Origin: Omphiscola glabra
Lineage: Eukaryota > Mollusca > Gastropoda > Lymnaeidae
Assembly (NCBI GenBank): GCA_964017045.1
Contig: OZ024796.1
Coordinates: 1,203,637-1,267,636 of the forward strand
DNA length: 64,000 bases
Direction: 5' to 3'
Positions 47,317 to 58,049 of the stretch are shown here, piece after piece; within the stretch, counting starts at the first letter, position 1, and the number at the start of each line of letters is the position of its first letter. The notes under the pieces are model-generated. The model did no database searches and had not been told where the DNA came from. It was given only the letters and a program-made list of their open reading frames with translations. The translations under genes and the position numbers were made by a program.

Positions 47317-47925
47317 CGAAGAGTCAAAGGATCACAAAACACCAACTTGAACGCAGCTCGATGAAGAGCAGAAGAATGATCCAGAAATTTTTAAACTTCG
47401 AGAGAACGCTATGACCAAAGAAGAAGCTGAGCAATTCCCTGTTTGTTAATTCTTACAAGATGACATACTTATTAGGAAATACAAAGCTGACGAAGAATGG
47501 AGGATAGTTCATCAGATAGTAGTTCCTACACTTTTCCGGAACGAAATCCTGAGCTTAGTCCATGATTCCCAACTTACAGGCCATTTGGGAGCGAACAAGA
47601 CATATCACAGAATCACGTCACACTTTTGTTTGGCCCAAGATCAAGAAAGATGTTTTGACTACTGCAGATCATGTCATACTTGTCAGGTGGTAGGGAAACC
47701 AAATCAGAAGATACCATCAGCTCCTCTTCAACCCATTCCAGCTTTTAAAGAACCATTAAGTCGTGTCATAATAGACTGCTCTGGACCTCTGCCAAAGACA
47801 AAATCAGGTCACCAAAACTTGCTGACAATCATGTGTGCGTCAATGTTATGTAGGCGACTTGTTTGCTTCACGCTTCCCCCGTGCATGAACTCTAGCAGAC
47901 AACAAACTCGAGACCACATTTAAGG
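47317..47925 (+). pseudogene. Gypsy (Gmr1-like) integrase N-terminal region
   Basis: After a linker (DPEIFKLRENAMTKEEAEQF and a stop near 47447), the plus strand gives the HHCC zinc-binding domain (VHDSQLTGHLG...YCRSCHTC, about 47555-47690). KPNQKIPSAPLQPIPAF and the start of the catalytic core, SRVIIDCSGPLPKTKSG, follow; the aspartate of IID is the first catalytic residue. The core is truncated at about 47925. Protease, linker and integrase follow one another with no RT between them, the Gmr1-type order. Confidence 0.75.
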
Positions 47926-48292
47926 TGTAGGTGGCAAACGAATAGTCTCCCTTTAACCTTGTTTACAACAAAATAAGTATTGTCCTTTTCATTCAGAATT
48001 TTATAGAAAAATCTGGATAAAACTGGAAAGGAAGACAAAACGTAAGACGGTTCTCGATAGATGAGTAGAATAGACTATAAAAGCGTGTGGAGACAAATGA
48101 AAGAGAGAGGCAGATCATTTATCATGAGATTCTATCGCATGTGTTATTTGTGCTTCGAGACAGAGCTTTGTTTACAGTGTGTGTGTAGATTTCTTTTCAT
48201 CATTGCACTCTTTGTGCACATTGTGCTTTATTTAACACCGTACCGGTACAAGCCAAACAAAATATTGTAAGTCAATGCCCCTGAATTCTCGA
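47926..48292. other. Unassigned hAT interior
   Basis: Could include Gypsy 3' sequence. No LTR was identified. A 69-codon frame at 48061-48270 has no recognisable features. Confidence 0.4.
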
Positions 48293-48381
48293 CCCCACAC
48301 GTGCCCCCCCCACACGTGCCCCCCACACGTGCCCCCCCACACGTGCCCCCCACACGTGCCCCCCCACACGCCCCCCCCCCG
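48293..48381. repeat. C-rich repeat with five CACGTG palindromes
   Basis: Units of ACACGTGCCCCCC with C-runs of 6-10. The minus strand has closely spaced G-runs able to form quadruplexes, and each full unit holds a CACGTG E-box. Confidence 0.85.
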
Positions 48382-48487
48382 AGCATGATGTAAATTGTGA
48401 ACGAGCCTTAATATATGCTTGCTATTGTTTTGCTTATCACGATTAAAAGAAGAATAGACCAAGAAATGCACAAGTAGTGAAAAGCCT

Positions 48488-48838
48488 GTACATTATGCTA
48501 GTGGAGCCTCTTGTCCATTATGCTAGTGGAGCCTCTTGTCCATTATGCTAGTGGAGCCTCCTGTCCATTATGCTAGTGGAGCCTCCTGTCCATTATGCTA
48601 GTGGAGCCTCCTGTCCATTATGTTAGTGGAGCCTCATGTCCATTATGTTAGTGGAGCCTCCTGTCCATTATGCTAGTGGAGCCTCCTGTCCATTATTTTA
48701 GTGGAGCCTCCTGTTCATTATGTTAGTGGAGCCTCCTGTCCATTATGCTAGTGGAGCCTCCTGTTCATTATGCTAGTGGAGCCTCCTGTCCATTATGCTA
48801 GTGGAGCCTCCTGTCCATTATGCTAGTGAAGCCTCCTA
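48488..48838. repeat. 25-bp tandem repeat, about 14 copies
   Basis: Units of CATTATGCTAGTGGAGCCTC plus CTGTC, with T/C and G/T variants. Confidence 0.95.
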
Positions 48839-48949
48839 GCAAGTAAGGAAAAACATGTCCATTATGCTACTTGCTATGTCATTGATATTATTTTATATAT
48901 TTTTTTAGATTTATATATAGGAGCTAGGGTCATTCGCCCCCAAAGGTTC

Positions 48950-48978
48950 ATCACTCACAGGTTGAGAACCGTTGCATC
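48950..48978 (-). mobile_element. Possible hAT-type terminus
   Basis: On the minus strand, CAACGGTTCTCAACCTGTGA resembles the common hAT/Charlie terminal sequence (CAGnGGTTCTCAACC). No partner end was found. Confidence 0.3.
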
Positions 48979-50080
48979 ATAAAAAAGTAGAAAAACACTG
49001 GAGCTTTGTCATAATCATTATCATTTTAAAAACAAAACAACTTACAACTATTTATGAACGAAGAATATAGGGCACCTATTATATAGTTAAAGCAACCTTC
49101 TGCTATTTGCCCCCAGGCAGAAATTAAATAAACGTCCTAATTATTGTAAAGAAATTGTGAATTAATTTAAAAACCATAGGCCTATGCCTATATCTGAATA
49201 TCCGATTTTATTAGTGAAACAAGACCTTATTTCACAATAATAAACCAATAAAAGATACTTTAAATATGTGAGACCTAAATATTTAAAATTGTAAACCCAC
49301 TACTTGTTTAGAAAGATATATCAGACACCTAGACACAATTAAAGTAATAAAATAAATACAACATATTTATTTTAATCTAGATACATCCATTTGGGCAACT
49401 TTTATAAGGTATCTTTAAGGACAGAAGAGTTCTCCTATATTTACCACAATGGCACCGTAAAAGACAAAAGATTCACTAAAATGTAATGTTTTTGATTTCG
49501 TAAAATTTGTCAAATTGTTGTTTTATTCAAACAAAAAGATGCTATTTTACTTTTAAAAATAACTTTAATGAAGTTCCATGAGGTAAAAATGAATTTAAAA
49601 TTTTATTTTTCTAGAAACATTATGTTTTGAATTTGGGACCGCCGTTCTGAGGAATGCCTTCTACGTTTCAACTGAGAAAAAGAGCGCTCAGTTGAACAGT
49701 TAGTAACCATTAATGTTAAAAATATGCCAAAATATAGCAGTTAATTATATAATTTCTAGCCAGATAACAAACAATAACATTTTAAAAATAATACATAGAT
49801 CCATACATACAAAATTACTTGTAAAAAATATATATTTACTTACAGTTAAAATCTTGCTATGCCAACTCTAAATCTAGCTTAAATCTTTCTCAAAAGTTTC
49901 TGTGTCTATTACTAAGGGGTTCCCGGTCGAATTAATTAATTAATGTTATTATTTTAATATATTTATTGAAAATATAAAAATGGTTTAATTTTTTTTATAA
50001 AACTTCCAAAAAAAATTAAAATTCGAATACGACCGCCTTATTTATTTACAAGCCGAGTGAGTCCGCATAATCCGCATTTT
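48979..50080. other. AT-rich hAT interior
   Basis: Contains the inverted partner (49560-49660) of 43395-43490. The last 13 bp (50068-50080, TAATCCGCATTTT) are the left target duplication of the RTE. No gene recognised. Confidence 0.5.
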
Positions 50081-53000
50081 CTTCTTCTTCTTCTTATGCC
50101 TTTTTACCCCGTCTGGGGCATAGGCCGTCCACAAGAATTTTCCACTAATCCCGGTCCTGAGCTTTCCTTTCCAATTGCTTCCAGTTGTATCCCATATTTT
50201 GCGTGTCTGTCTCTAGTTCACGTCTCCATGTATTCTTAGGTCTTCCTCTCTTTCTTTTTCCCTGTGGATTCCATGTTAGACATTGTCTGGTGGTGCTATC
50301 TGGGGGTTTTCTCAGAGTATGCCCAATCCACCTCCATCTTTTCTTTATGATGTCTTCATCAACGGGCACCTGGTATGTCCTTTCTAATAGATCTTTGTTG
50401 GTGATGGTATTTGGCCATTTGATGTTAAGGATCTTTCTAAGGCATGTGTTTATGAATGTCTGCACTTTCTGTGTAATGCTCGCTGATGTTTTCCACGTTT
50501 CTGCTCCATAAAGTAGGACTGTTTTGACATTTGTATTAAAGATTCTGACTTTGGTTTGAAGTTTCAGCTGCTTCGACTCCCATATTTTCTTTAATAACAC
50601 AAATGCTGATCTAGCTTTTCCAATTCTAGACCTCACGTCTGCGTCGGATCCGCCGTTTGTGTTTATGGTGCTGCCTAAGTAATTGAAGGACTCCACTTCT
50701 TCCAGTGCCTTTCCTTCCAGACAGATATGCTCTTGGTTGGATGAGTTCACCTTCATGATTTTCGTCTTGCTTTTATTTATATTAAGTCCGAGCTGTGATG
50801 AAAAGGTGGCTACATCTTTTGTTTTTTCCTGCATTTGTTGCTGGTTGTGGGACAGAAGTGCAATGTCATCTGCAAAGTCTAGGTCATTCAGTTGTTCCCA
50901 GAGTGTCCACTGTATCCCATTCCTTTTTTTGTCTGTGGATTTTTTCATTATCCAGTCAATGGCAAGGATGAATAGAAATGGGGACAAGAGGCATCCTTGT
51001 CTGACTCCTGTTTCGACTGTAAAGGCATCTGTGAGTCTACCTTCGTGGACCACCCTGCATGTCATTTCTTCATAAGAGCTCTGAATAATCCTGACTAATT
51101 TCCCTGGTACTCCATAGTGCCGAAGAAGTTTCCACAATGTTTGTCGGTCCAGGCTATCAAAGGCCTTTTCGTAGTCTATAAAATTTATGTATAAAGGGGA
51201 GTTCCATTCGATGGATTGTTCTACAATGATTCTCAGTGCTGCAATTTGATCTGTGCATGATCTGTTTTGGCGGAATCCAGCCTGTTGATCTCGTAGCTGC
51301 ATGTCGACCTGGTCTTTCATTCTATTCAAAATAATTCTGTTAAAGACCTTTCCTGGTATGGACAGCAGTGTGATTCCTCTGTAATTTGCACAATTGCTGA
51401 GATCCCCTTTCTTTGGTATCTTGATGAGGTATCCTTCTTTCCAATCTTTTGGAACTCTCTCTTCTTCCCATATCTTTTCAAACAGAGGGTACAGCATGTT
51501 GACTATTGTATTTATATCAGCTCTCATCATCTCTGCTGTGATGTTGTCCGGTCCCGGTGCTTTCCCTAATTTGAGCTGCTTGATGGCCAGAGCTATTTCT
51601 TCCCTATTTGGGGCGCTTTCTTCTATTTGTAAGTCTTCATTTGCTGGTTGTATGTCTGGTGTGTCTGTGGGTGGGGGTCTGTTTAATAGTTCTTTAAAGT
51701 ATTCCACCCATCTTTTTTGTTGCTCTTTCCTTTCTGTTATTGATCTACCTTCTCTATCTTTGACAGGTCTCTCCGGCCTTTTGTATCGCCCTGACAGCTT
51801 TCTTGTTATATCGTAGAGCTCTCTCAGGTTGCCCTTCTTGGCTGCTTCTTCTGCTGTTGATGCTAGGCCATCTATGTAGGCATTCTTATCTTTTTTTATG
51901 CTGTTTTTTACTTTTTGGTTTGCTTCTTTATATTTCTCTTGCGCTTTTGTTTTCTCCGCCCTGGTGCGGCTGCTGTTAACTAAACTTTTCATTTCTTTTC
52001 TCTCTTTTATTTTTTGCAGTGTGTTGATTGAGAGCCAGTCTTTGTGTTTCTGTTTCACTGATCCTAAAACTTCTTGGCAAGTGGATGTTACAGTCGACTT
52101 TATGTTTTGCCATTTATGTTCTACTTGGTCATCTTCTGTTTGGTCTTCCAGCGCTTGGAACTTATTCCTTAAGGTAACACTGAATTCCTCTCTTTTCTGC
52201 TCATTTACCAAAAGTGCTACGTTGAATTTTGTTCGCTTAACAGTTGGCGGTTCCCAATTCTTCTTCAACTTTAACTTTAGTCTTGCCCAAACAAGATGAT
52301 GATCAGATGCGAAATCTGCTCCTCGTTTTGCTCGTACATCTTGTAGAGACTTTCTAAATTTTTTGTTAATGCATATGTGGTCTATTTGGTTTTGCGTTTT
52401 GTTGTCCGGGGATACCCATGTTATCTTGTGGATGTTTTTATGTTGGAATTCGCTGCCTCCGATAACAAGCTCATGTGTTGCGCAGAAGTCTGCTAGTTTT
52501 TCTCCGTTCTCATTTCTCTCTCCTACACCATGGCGTCCCATGATTTCCTCATATCCACTGTTGTCGTTTCCGATCTTGGCGTTAAGGTCCCCCATTAAAA
52601 TGTTCAGGTCTCTATTTGGGAATTTTTCTATTATTGTTTGTAGTCTATTGTAGAATGTTTCTTTCTCGTCTTCTTTGCTGTCGTTGGTGGGTGCGTAACA
52701 CTGTATTATGTTCATCTTTATTTTCTTTTTCTTGGTTCGGAATGTTGCTGTTATTATTCTTGGTCCATGGGCTTCCCATCCAATCAATGAATCCTGTGCC
52801 ATCCTAGACAACATTAGAGCGACTCCTTGTGTGTGCGGAGCATTTTCCTCCTCATGCCCAGAGTATAGTAACATTTCTCCCGAGGCCAAAGTTATTTGTC
52901 CAGCTTGTATCCATCTTGTTTCACAGATGCCCAGCAGTGTAAGTTTGTAAGTTCTCATTTCTGCTGCCACCTGCGCTGCTTTCCCTGTTTCATACATGGT

Positions 53001-53258
53001 TCTGACATTCCACGTGCCTATGTTTGTTTCCTTAGAAAGGAGGGTCTTCGGCTTTGAGGCTTCCAGTATAGTCTGGGTTTGGCCACAAGGCTTCATAGCT
53101 CTTCTTGGAAAAGAAGAGCCCTCTCTTCTCAGGGCTGAAATTTGTTGGTTTTTTCTTGTTGACGTTTCTGTAGCAATTTGTTTTTACGGGTGAGGTAGCT
53201 GGCCTCACGCCAACCCTCCTCCTTTTGCACCCGGGCTTGGGACCGGCCTTGGCGGAGT
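50081..53258 (-). mobile_element. Full-length RTE-like retrotransposon with 13-bp TSD
   Basis: The element (3178 bp) is bounded by TAATCCGCATTTT at 50068-50080 and 53259-53271. It has a 162-bp 5' UTR, one intact ORF, a 64-bp 3' UTR and an AAG/GAA microsatellite tail at 50081-50094. It has a short UTR, no poly(A) and a simple-repeat tail, as in RTE-type elements. It inserted into the right part of the hAT. The perfect target duplication and open ORF indicate a recent insertion. Confidence 0.9.
50145..53096 (-). CDS. RTE-like ORF: endonuclease-reverse transcriptase, 983 aa
   Basis: One uninterrupted polyprotein. The N-terminal apurinic-type endonuclease spans about residues 25-270: N30 (GTWNVRTM), E59 (ICETRW), D170 and N172 (MGDLNAKIG), D239-H240 (QIDHI) and S264-D265-H266 (SDHH). 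A helical linker (300-500) follows, then the reverse transcriptase (about 550-800): [18 protein letters not shown] (561-578), [14 protein letters not shown] (605-618), D641 in [19 protein letters not shown] (697-706) and FADD (741-744). A C-terminal domain ends with [13 protein letters not shown] and [11 protein letters not shown], a basic tail common in this group. All catalytic residues are present, so the protein should be able to nick target DNA and copy its RNA. The first ATG of the frame is used. Clade assignment (RTE rather than a close relative) rests on domain plan and tail type. Confidence 0.92.
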   Translation of the reverse strand: MKPCGQTQTILEASKPKTLLSKETNIGTWNVRTMYETGKAAQVAAEMRTYKLTLLGICETRWIQAGQITLASGEMLLYSGHEEENAPHTQGVALMLSRMAQDSLIGWEAHGPRIITATFRTKKKKIKMNIIQCYAPTNDSKEDEKETFYNRLQTIIEKFPNRDLNILMGDLNAKIGNDNSGYEEIMGRHGVGERNENGEKLADFCATHELVIGGSEFQHKNIHKITWVSPDNKTQNQIDHICINKKFRKSLQDVRAKRGADFASDHHLVWARLKLKLKKNWEPPTVKRTKFNVALLVNEQKREEFSVTLRNKFQALEDQTEDDQVEHKWQNIKSTVTSTCQEVLGSVKQKHKDWLSINTLQKIKERKEMKSLVNSSRTRAEKTKAQEKYKEANQKVKNSIKKDKNAYIDGLASTAEEAAKKGNLRELYDITRKLSGRYKRPERPVKDREGRSITERKEQQKRWVEYFKELLNRPPPTDTPDIQPANEDLQIEESAPNREEIALAIKQLKLGKAPGPDNITAEMMRADINTIVNMLYPLFEKIWEEERVPKDWKEGYLIKIPKKGDLSNCANYRGITLLSIPGKVFNRIILNRMKDQVDMQLRDQQAGFRQNRSCTDQIAALRIIVEQSIEWNSPLYINFIDYEKAFDSLDRQTLWKLLRHYGVPGKLVRIIQSSYEEMTCRVVHEGRLTDAFTVETGVRQGCLLSPFLFILAIDWIMKKSTDKKRNGIQWTLWEQLNDLDFADDIALLSHNQQQMQEKTKDVATFSSQLGLNINKSKTKIMKVNSSNQEHICLEGKALEEVESFNYLGSTINTNGGSDADVRSRIGKARSAFVLLKKIWESKQLKLQTKVRIFNTNVKTVLLYGAETWKTSASITQKVQTFINTCLRKILNIKWPNTITNKDLLERTYQVPVDEDIIKKRWRWIGHTLRKPPDSTTRQCLTWNPQGKRKRGRPKNTWRRELETDTQNMGYNWKQLERKAQDRD

Positions 53259-53862
53259 TAATCCGCATTTTACTCATAACTATTTCCCATGCGTTTTAAA
53301 AAAATTTTATGCGCTTAATTTTTAAGCATTCAAAATTGTACCAAACTTGAATGTGAATTTTTATTATAATGTATTTCTTCATTTTCATAGCACTTGTTCA
53401 ATTTTCAGTTGTTTCTGGACTTAAATTTGTTTTAAAAAAAATTTCTTGAGGACTTGTGGTTCCCCCAAACGCTTGGTGCCCAAGGCACGTGCCTTGTTTG
53501 CCTAATGGTTAATCCAGCCCTGTCAATGGTACAGTATGGTGTTGATTATAAGTTTGTGCCAAATGCTTGCTCTGGGGCACGCCACAAATGGAGTGAATTC
53601 AGTTAATTTATGGCACTGGGCGCCTTTATTCTTTATGCCTCACATAAAACCTTAAAAATGTTTTCCCTGTTCAAAAAGTATAATAGAAACATTGAATTCA
53701 AGTATACTAAAAAATACACATCTTGAGTTTGAAATACCGTAATAAATCTTTTCCCGGGGAGCAGGCTCCCCAGAGCCCTCCACCGTTCAAGATTCATCGG
53801 CGCCTTTAATTTCCACCCTACATCCCAATGAAAACAAAATGGTCACCGATTTTGATCTCGAT

Positions 53863-54294
53863 AGATAATAGATACACTAACGTTAGTAGTAGTTTATTTT
53901 AGTAAAACTGAATAATTAAGATTACAAACGTATAGTACATTCAATAATCTTTCATTTGATACCTCATTTGGTCTTACAAACCCAACAATAATATTTTTAA
54001 TGGTTTTTTAATCCCAAGTTCTCAATTCTGGTACCCGGGTACCAACAGATGCAGCCTTAAAAAATAGTGGGAACTACTGGGAACCATATTATGAAAATGA
54101 TCTATATTTATCGGGACCAATCCGTGTGATTGGCAAGCTACTTCTGCGGCATTCTGCGCAAGCGCACTAAACATCACAAAGTGAAACAATAACAAAAATG
54201 GCGGTGAGAAGAAGGCCTCGATGAAAGAGTTCCGTTTCTTCTAACAAATCTCGAAAGAGGAAGAAAGAATGCTCAATGCGAGGACAAGATATAT
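53863..54294. other. Unassigned sequence
   Basis: Contains the perfect 14-bp palindrome GGTACCCGGGTACC near 54031 and a short basic frame starting at ATGGCGGTGAGAAGAAGG (54198). No gene supported. Confidence 0.45.
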
Positions 54295-55035
54295 CGTAGA
54301 ACACGGCAGCCATCTTGGTTGCCACAAACCGTTTTCTTTTACGTGTTCACAGCGACCTGTGAACTTTTAGTATTTACGTGTTCACCACGGGTCGCGGCAA
54401 CCTAGTTGGCGGCCGTGTAAAAATAAAATAACTCGCGTCTGCTGCTAAAATTAGGAATACAACTTAAAAATATAATGATAAAATGTCCGCCGGTACATAA
54501 ATTTCGCGGTGAGCATAACTACCTTATTATATCCGTCTAGATATTTGGCAAGAAGCGGATACGACCTACGGCCCGGTCGCTCCTTCCCTGCCTTCGTAAT
54601 TTTCAACTGTCAACCGATAAACACAAAATATTTCCCTTAACTTAACCTGAACCCTAAATGTATCCCTAACCTCAACCCTAAATGTATCCCCAAACCTAAT
54701 ATAAACCCTAAATGTATTCCTAACCCAAACCCTAAAACTAGCCTCAAAACAGTAAAAAAAAAACATGTGTGGCTGTGGCAACATACTGCACTGTACTGTG
54801 GCCAAGAAAAGTGTAAAAATGAAGAAAAAACAATTGTAAAATAAAGAAATAATAAAAACCCAACTTACAGTTTCATAGAATACACTTTTACACAGTTTAT
54901 TTCAGGTTCCACCGAAAACAATATCCAGAAAAAGAATAAAATACAAGGCCTGCCATTAGTGGCATTAGTCATGAAGCCCAAATCCATCAAATATGCACGG
55001 AAAAATTAAAATATAATAACCCAACCAATGAAATT
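54295..55035 (-). mobile_element. Partial inverted copy of the 28511-29329 element
   Basis: On the minus strand it reproduces 28640-29262: CATTGGTTGGxTTA, AACCTGAAATAAA, GTAAGTTGGGTTTTTATTAT, the TTTAGGGxTxxGGTTAGG units (54640-54745) and the GCCATCTTGG hairpin (54308-54415). Neither terminal inverted repeat is preserved. Confidence 0.65.
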
Positions 55036-55048
55036 TTTAAAGGCAAGC

Positions 55049-56102
55049 GTTATCCGCACGGCCGTGAGAATAATGCCGAGCGTTATCCGCACAGTTTTGG
55101 ATGTTTTTCGTAGGCTTATTGAACGCAAATTACAGTGTGTCAGTGTGGAATGAACCGTAAATGTGTGAAAGCCAGCCTGTCTTAGATCTAGGCCTAGATG
55201 TAAAATGTAGGTATAGGCATAGGCCTATAATCCTGTAGACTAGTAGCCTTTAGATGCGTTTTATTTTGGACTTGTGGCATAGAAGCTATACATTATACAG
55301 TCTACTGCTAGACCTAATAAGGCAGTGTTTAGCAAAATATGCATGTCTGAGAAGTTGAAATGCAGTGTAACCCCTGTTAGTCTGTTGCGACTTATGCGGG
55401 GGTCAATGATGATAACATAGAACAATCTTAAACTAGGGGTGCGACGTGTACAAGAGTATATACGATATATTATATTAGGTAGGCAGGTAGGCATGTAGGC
55501 CTATTCTAAATGAAATTAAATATTTAAATATACCATTGAATTGAGCTTGGTTTCATTAAAATTAAAACAAATCTAAAAATATTATTCCTGTATTCCTCTA
55601 TCTTTTGATAATAAATAAGTTATATTTTAAAATTCTTTTTGGACATAATTATTAAATATAAAATAAACTTTTAATTAAAATGAAGAAGAAGAAAAAAAAA
55701 AATAAAATTCGTTCCCCAACCAGTAAATGATCACATGATATAAGTTAACTTGGCGTCTACTCTACCACAAGACCACTGAAGTTTACATCCAGTTGACTTA
55801 TTCTTATCTTAAAACCAGGTCAATGGTACATTTTTTGCCACGATGTACGCAGGCCTAGGTCCATGGTTTTACGGAAATTCTTTCTTTTTTAAAAAAAATT
55901 TTAAATTCATTTATTAGTGAAGAAAAGAATAAATTGTTTGAGTTCTAAAATAATGCCGAGCATTATCGGCAGACCGAAATCTTCCAATAACGGTGAACAT
56001 TATGCGCAGAGCTGTGTGACCAGCCGCTATAATGCGCATGCGCCGAGGAGCCGTGCGGATAATGCACGGCGTTATCCTCACGGCCAAAACCGTGTGAATA
56101 AC
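55049..56102. mobile_element. MITE with bipartite terminal inverted repeats
   Basis: Left end GTTATCCGCACGGCCGTGAG, then ATAATGCCGAGCGTTATCCG. The right end, read inward, is GTTATTCACACGG, CCGTGAGGATAACGCCG and TGCATTATCCGCACGG. An extra copy of the ATAATGCCGAGC motif sits at 55950. The 1.05 kb interior is AT-rich without ORF homology. Superfamily unknown. Confidence 0.65.
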
Positions 56103-56518
56103 CACTCCGAATTTTTAAATTATAATTAATCAACAAATAAAAATTTATTTTAATAACATGCCATCGTAATATTAAGGAAAATTTAACTCTAGTTATAAAA
56201 ATAGAAAGGGAATCCAATCACACATCATGGTACCAATTCTCTGCATTGGTCCATTTCGTCAATCAAGTGGTGGAAAGATTCCTTCTATTTCGTGTAATCA
56301 GTATAAAGATTTCTGCAAGGTGAGTTAACTTTTATCAAGCTTTAATTTTAAAATGACTAGCCTAATCATAATCAGTCAGTAGTCAGTGTAATCACCTAAG
56401 AAGTTACAGTAAACAGTTGCTTAAAACAGAAGTTGTATTATGAGTATGACAGCGACAACATGCTTTTGACGTTGTTAGTGCCTATGCTGCACTATGCTAC
56501 AAAGCCTAATGTCTAATG
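56103..56518. other. AT-rich spacer
   Basis: No feature recognised. Confidence 0.5.
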
Positions 56519-56869
56519 CAGGGCTGCCACTCACTTTTTTAAAATTTCCCAAGATTTCCCAAGATCATAAAAATATATATGATTTGTTTTTTAAAGGGTT
56601 TTTCTGTGTAATTATTGCAATTATAGCTTGAATTAATGTCTCTGAAATACATGGTATAGTAATTGACTGAAATTTTTTAATAAGGTATTTAAAAAAAATT
56701 TATCACGTAAAAGAAATAAACAATTTGTTATTGGGAATTTTTTTTATACATTTATGATGCAAAATATCAATACACACTTGAGTTAGGCTACTAAATGTTT
56801 TCTTAACTCTTTATTTATGCATTTCAATAATTATTTCTTCTGATATTATAAAGATTTACTATGAACTAA

Positions 56870-57180
56870 ATTCTTCTTCTTCTTCAATCTCTGCGGACAT
56901 GGGGAGAGTTTCATTTATTTCTTTTAGAGTACTAACCCTTTTCTTATATCTTTTGTGAACTGACCCATCTCCAACACTTCTTATTCAAGTTTCCTTTGGG
57001 ATACAGTTAGTAGGCCTGCAAGTCATGCTACATCTATTTGGATGCTGTTTTGCAAGGATTCTATCTCAAACTGAGTTTGTTTTTAAAGAATTAGTTATTT
57101 TTGTTTTAAGGCAATTAACATGTGAGAAGATTCTTTCTACACATGCGGAGGAATGTGGTAAAACTGTCAAGTGCTTCATG
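56870..57180 (-). pseudogene. hAT transposase C-terminal fragment
   Basis: The minus strand reads MKHLTVLPHSSACVERIFSH, then VNCLKTKITNSLKTNSV and a stop, then DRILAKQ. This is the conserved LPHSSAxVERIFSxVNxxKTKxRNxL block of hAT transposases, followed by a degraded tail rich in TLKEINETLP. The middle of the protein is deleted between this and 57230. Confidence 0.8.
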
Positions 57181-57229
57181 AAATAAAATTATATTAAAAA
57201 AATTCTTTTGATTTAGACCGTCGCTGTTT

Positions 57230-57529
57230 GTTCATCTTCTATGGGTTTTTTTTATTTGAATTTGAATAAATTGACTTATGCTATGTGTAGACTTTGCAAT
57301 TTCAAAATTATGTTTATGTTTCACGAGTGTTTATGATTCATTAATGACCCTAGGACCTATTTGCATTTTACTCTGTGAATTTGCAACATTATCAAAAGCT
57401 AGAATCTGCATTATCCTTGACCTGCTGTAGCCAGTTCTTGAATTCAGGATCTTTATGCCATTCTAAGTTAAAACTTTGATTATACCATTTAACTTTTGGC
57501 TTTGATTTTTCCAGTTCTGGTGAATCCAT
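57230..57529 (-). pseudogene. hAT transposase N-terminal fragment
   Basis: Starting at ATG 57527-57529 the minus strand reads MDSPELEKSKPKVKWYNQSF, then NLEWHKDPEFKNWLQQVKDN, the N-terminal segment preceding the BED-like zinc finger in many hAT transposases. A following KHKHNFEIA after a stop is the remnant of the finger's histidine end. It is inactive. Confidence 0.7.
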
Positions 57530-58049
57530 ACCTCACGTTCACTCTTTGGCTCTTAATTTTTTCGTATGGTTGTTAATGTCTAATACCCTAATGATAAAGT
57601 TTCCGAGCCTACCGCCCCCCCCCCCAAATTTTATAATATTAATAAGCAATATTAATTTCCTTTGAGATTTTAACATTTATGATCAGTTTATTTATTGTTG
57701 AAACTGTCCTATGCAAATGGTGTACACGGGTAATTTGATCAACATTCAACACATGGATATAATTTGTAAATCTTCAACGCAAAAATAAAAATTAATAATT
57801 TTAATTGTATTTCTTTAATTATAAACTTTTTAATACTTTAAAATATTTAACTTTAATTTCGGAAGATTTCTTTTTTATTTATGAGTGGTTTTTAAAAGTA
57901 AAACCATTCGTTTTCCAGATATTTATAAAAAATCTTCCCCTGTTAAGATTTCCCAAGGTTTTGCCTGATTTTCAAAATTATTCCCCAGATCCCAATAGGG
58001 GTCGTGAATTCCCAATATCTTGGGAAATTCCCAAGGTGTGGTAGCCCTG

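Larger units (their letters stand above)
42956..53522 (-). mobile_element. hAT transposon with nested insertions and perfect 8-bp TSD
   Basis: The termini read CAGGGCCGGATTAAGCCATT on the left and CAGGGCTGGATTAACCATT inward from the right. They are flanked by an identical 8-mer, TCAATGGT, at 42948-42955 and 53523-53530, which is the hAT signature. Inside lie a transposase C-terminal remnant (43250-43385, minus), a broken Gmr1-like Gypsy, CR1 and RTE insertions, minisatellites and a full-length RTE. The 10.6 kb span is mostly acquired sequence. Confidence 0.85.
41398..53862. mobile_element. Foldback-like DNA element split by a hAT insertion
   Basis: The left arm (41750-42250) is inverted relative to 42840-42947 joined to 53531-53862. 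For example, GAAATTTAGGGAGCTAAA with CAGTCGGGCAAA on the left matches the complement at 42895-42930, and GGGGAGCCTGCTCCCC matches 53757-53773. A hAT-like terminus (CAGAGGCGTAGCTAATGGG) lies at 41398, but the matching right terminus is lost beyond 53862. Removing the hAT at 42956-53522 makes the right arm contiguous. Confidence 0.6.
56519..58049 (-). mobile_element. Internally deleted hAT transposon
   Basis: The termini CAGGGCTGCCACTC and CAGGGCTACCACACC (read inward) bound 1.53 kb, each followed by AAATTTCCCAAG-like subterminal repeats. The interior holds the two ends of a minus-strand transposase gene. The flanking 8-mers (GTCTAATG and CAAAAAAA) do not match, so the target duplication has decayed or one edge is misplaced. 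Confidence 0.75.

Noticed and set aside
50683..53193. Plus-strand ORFs opposite the RTE
   Set aside because: Antisense shadows of the intact 983-codon frame.
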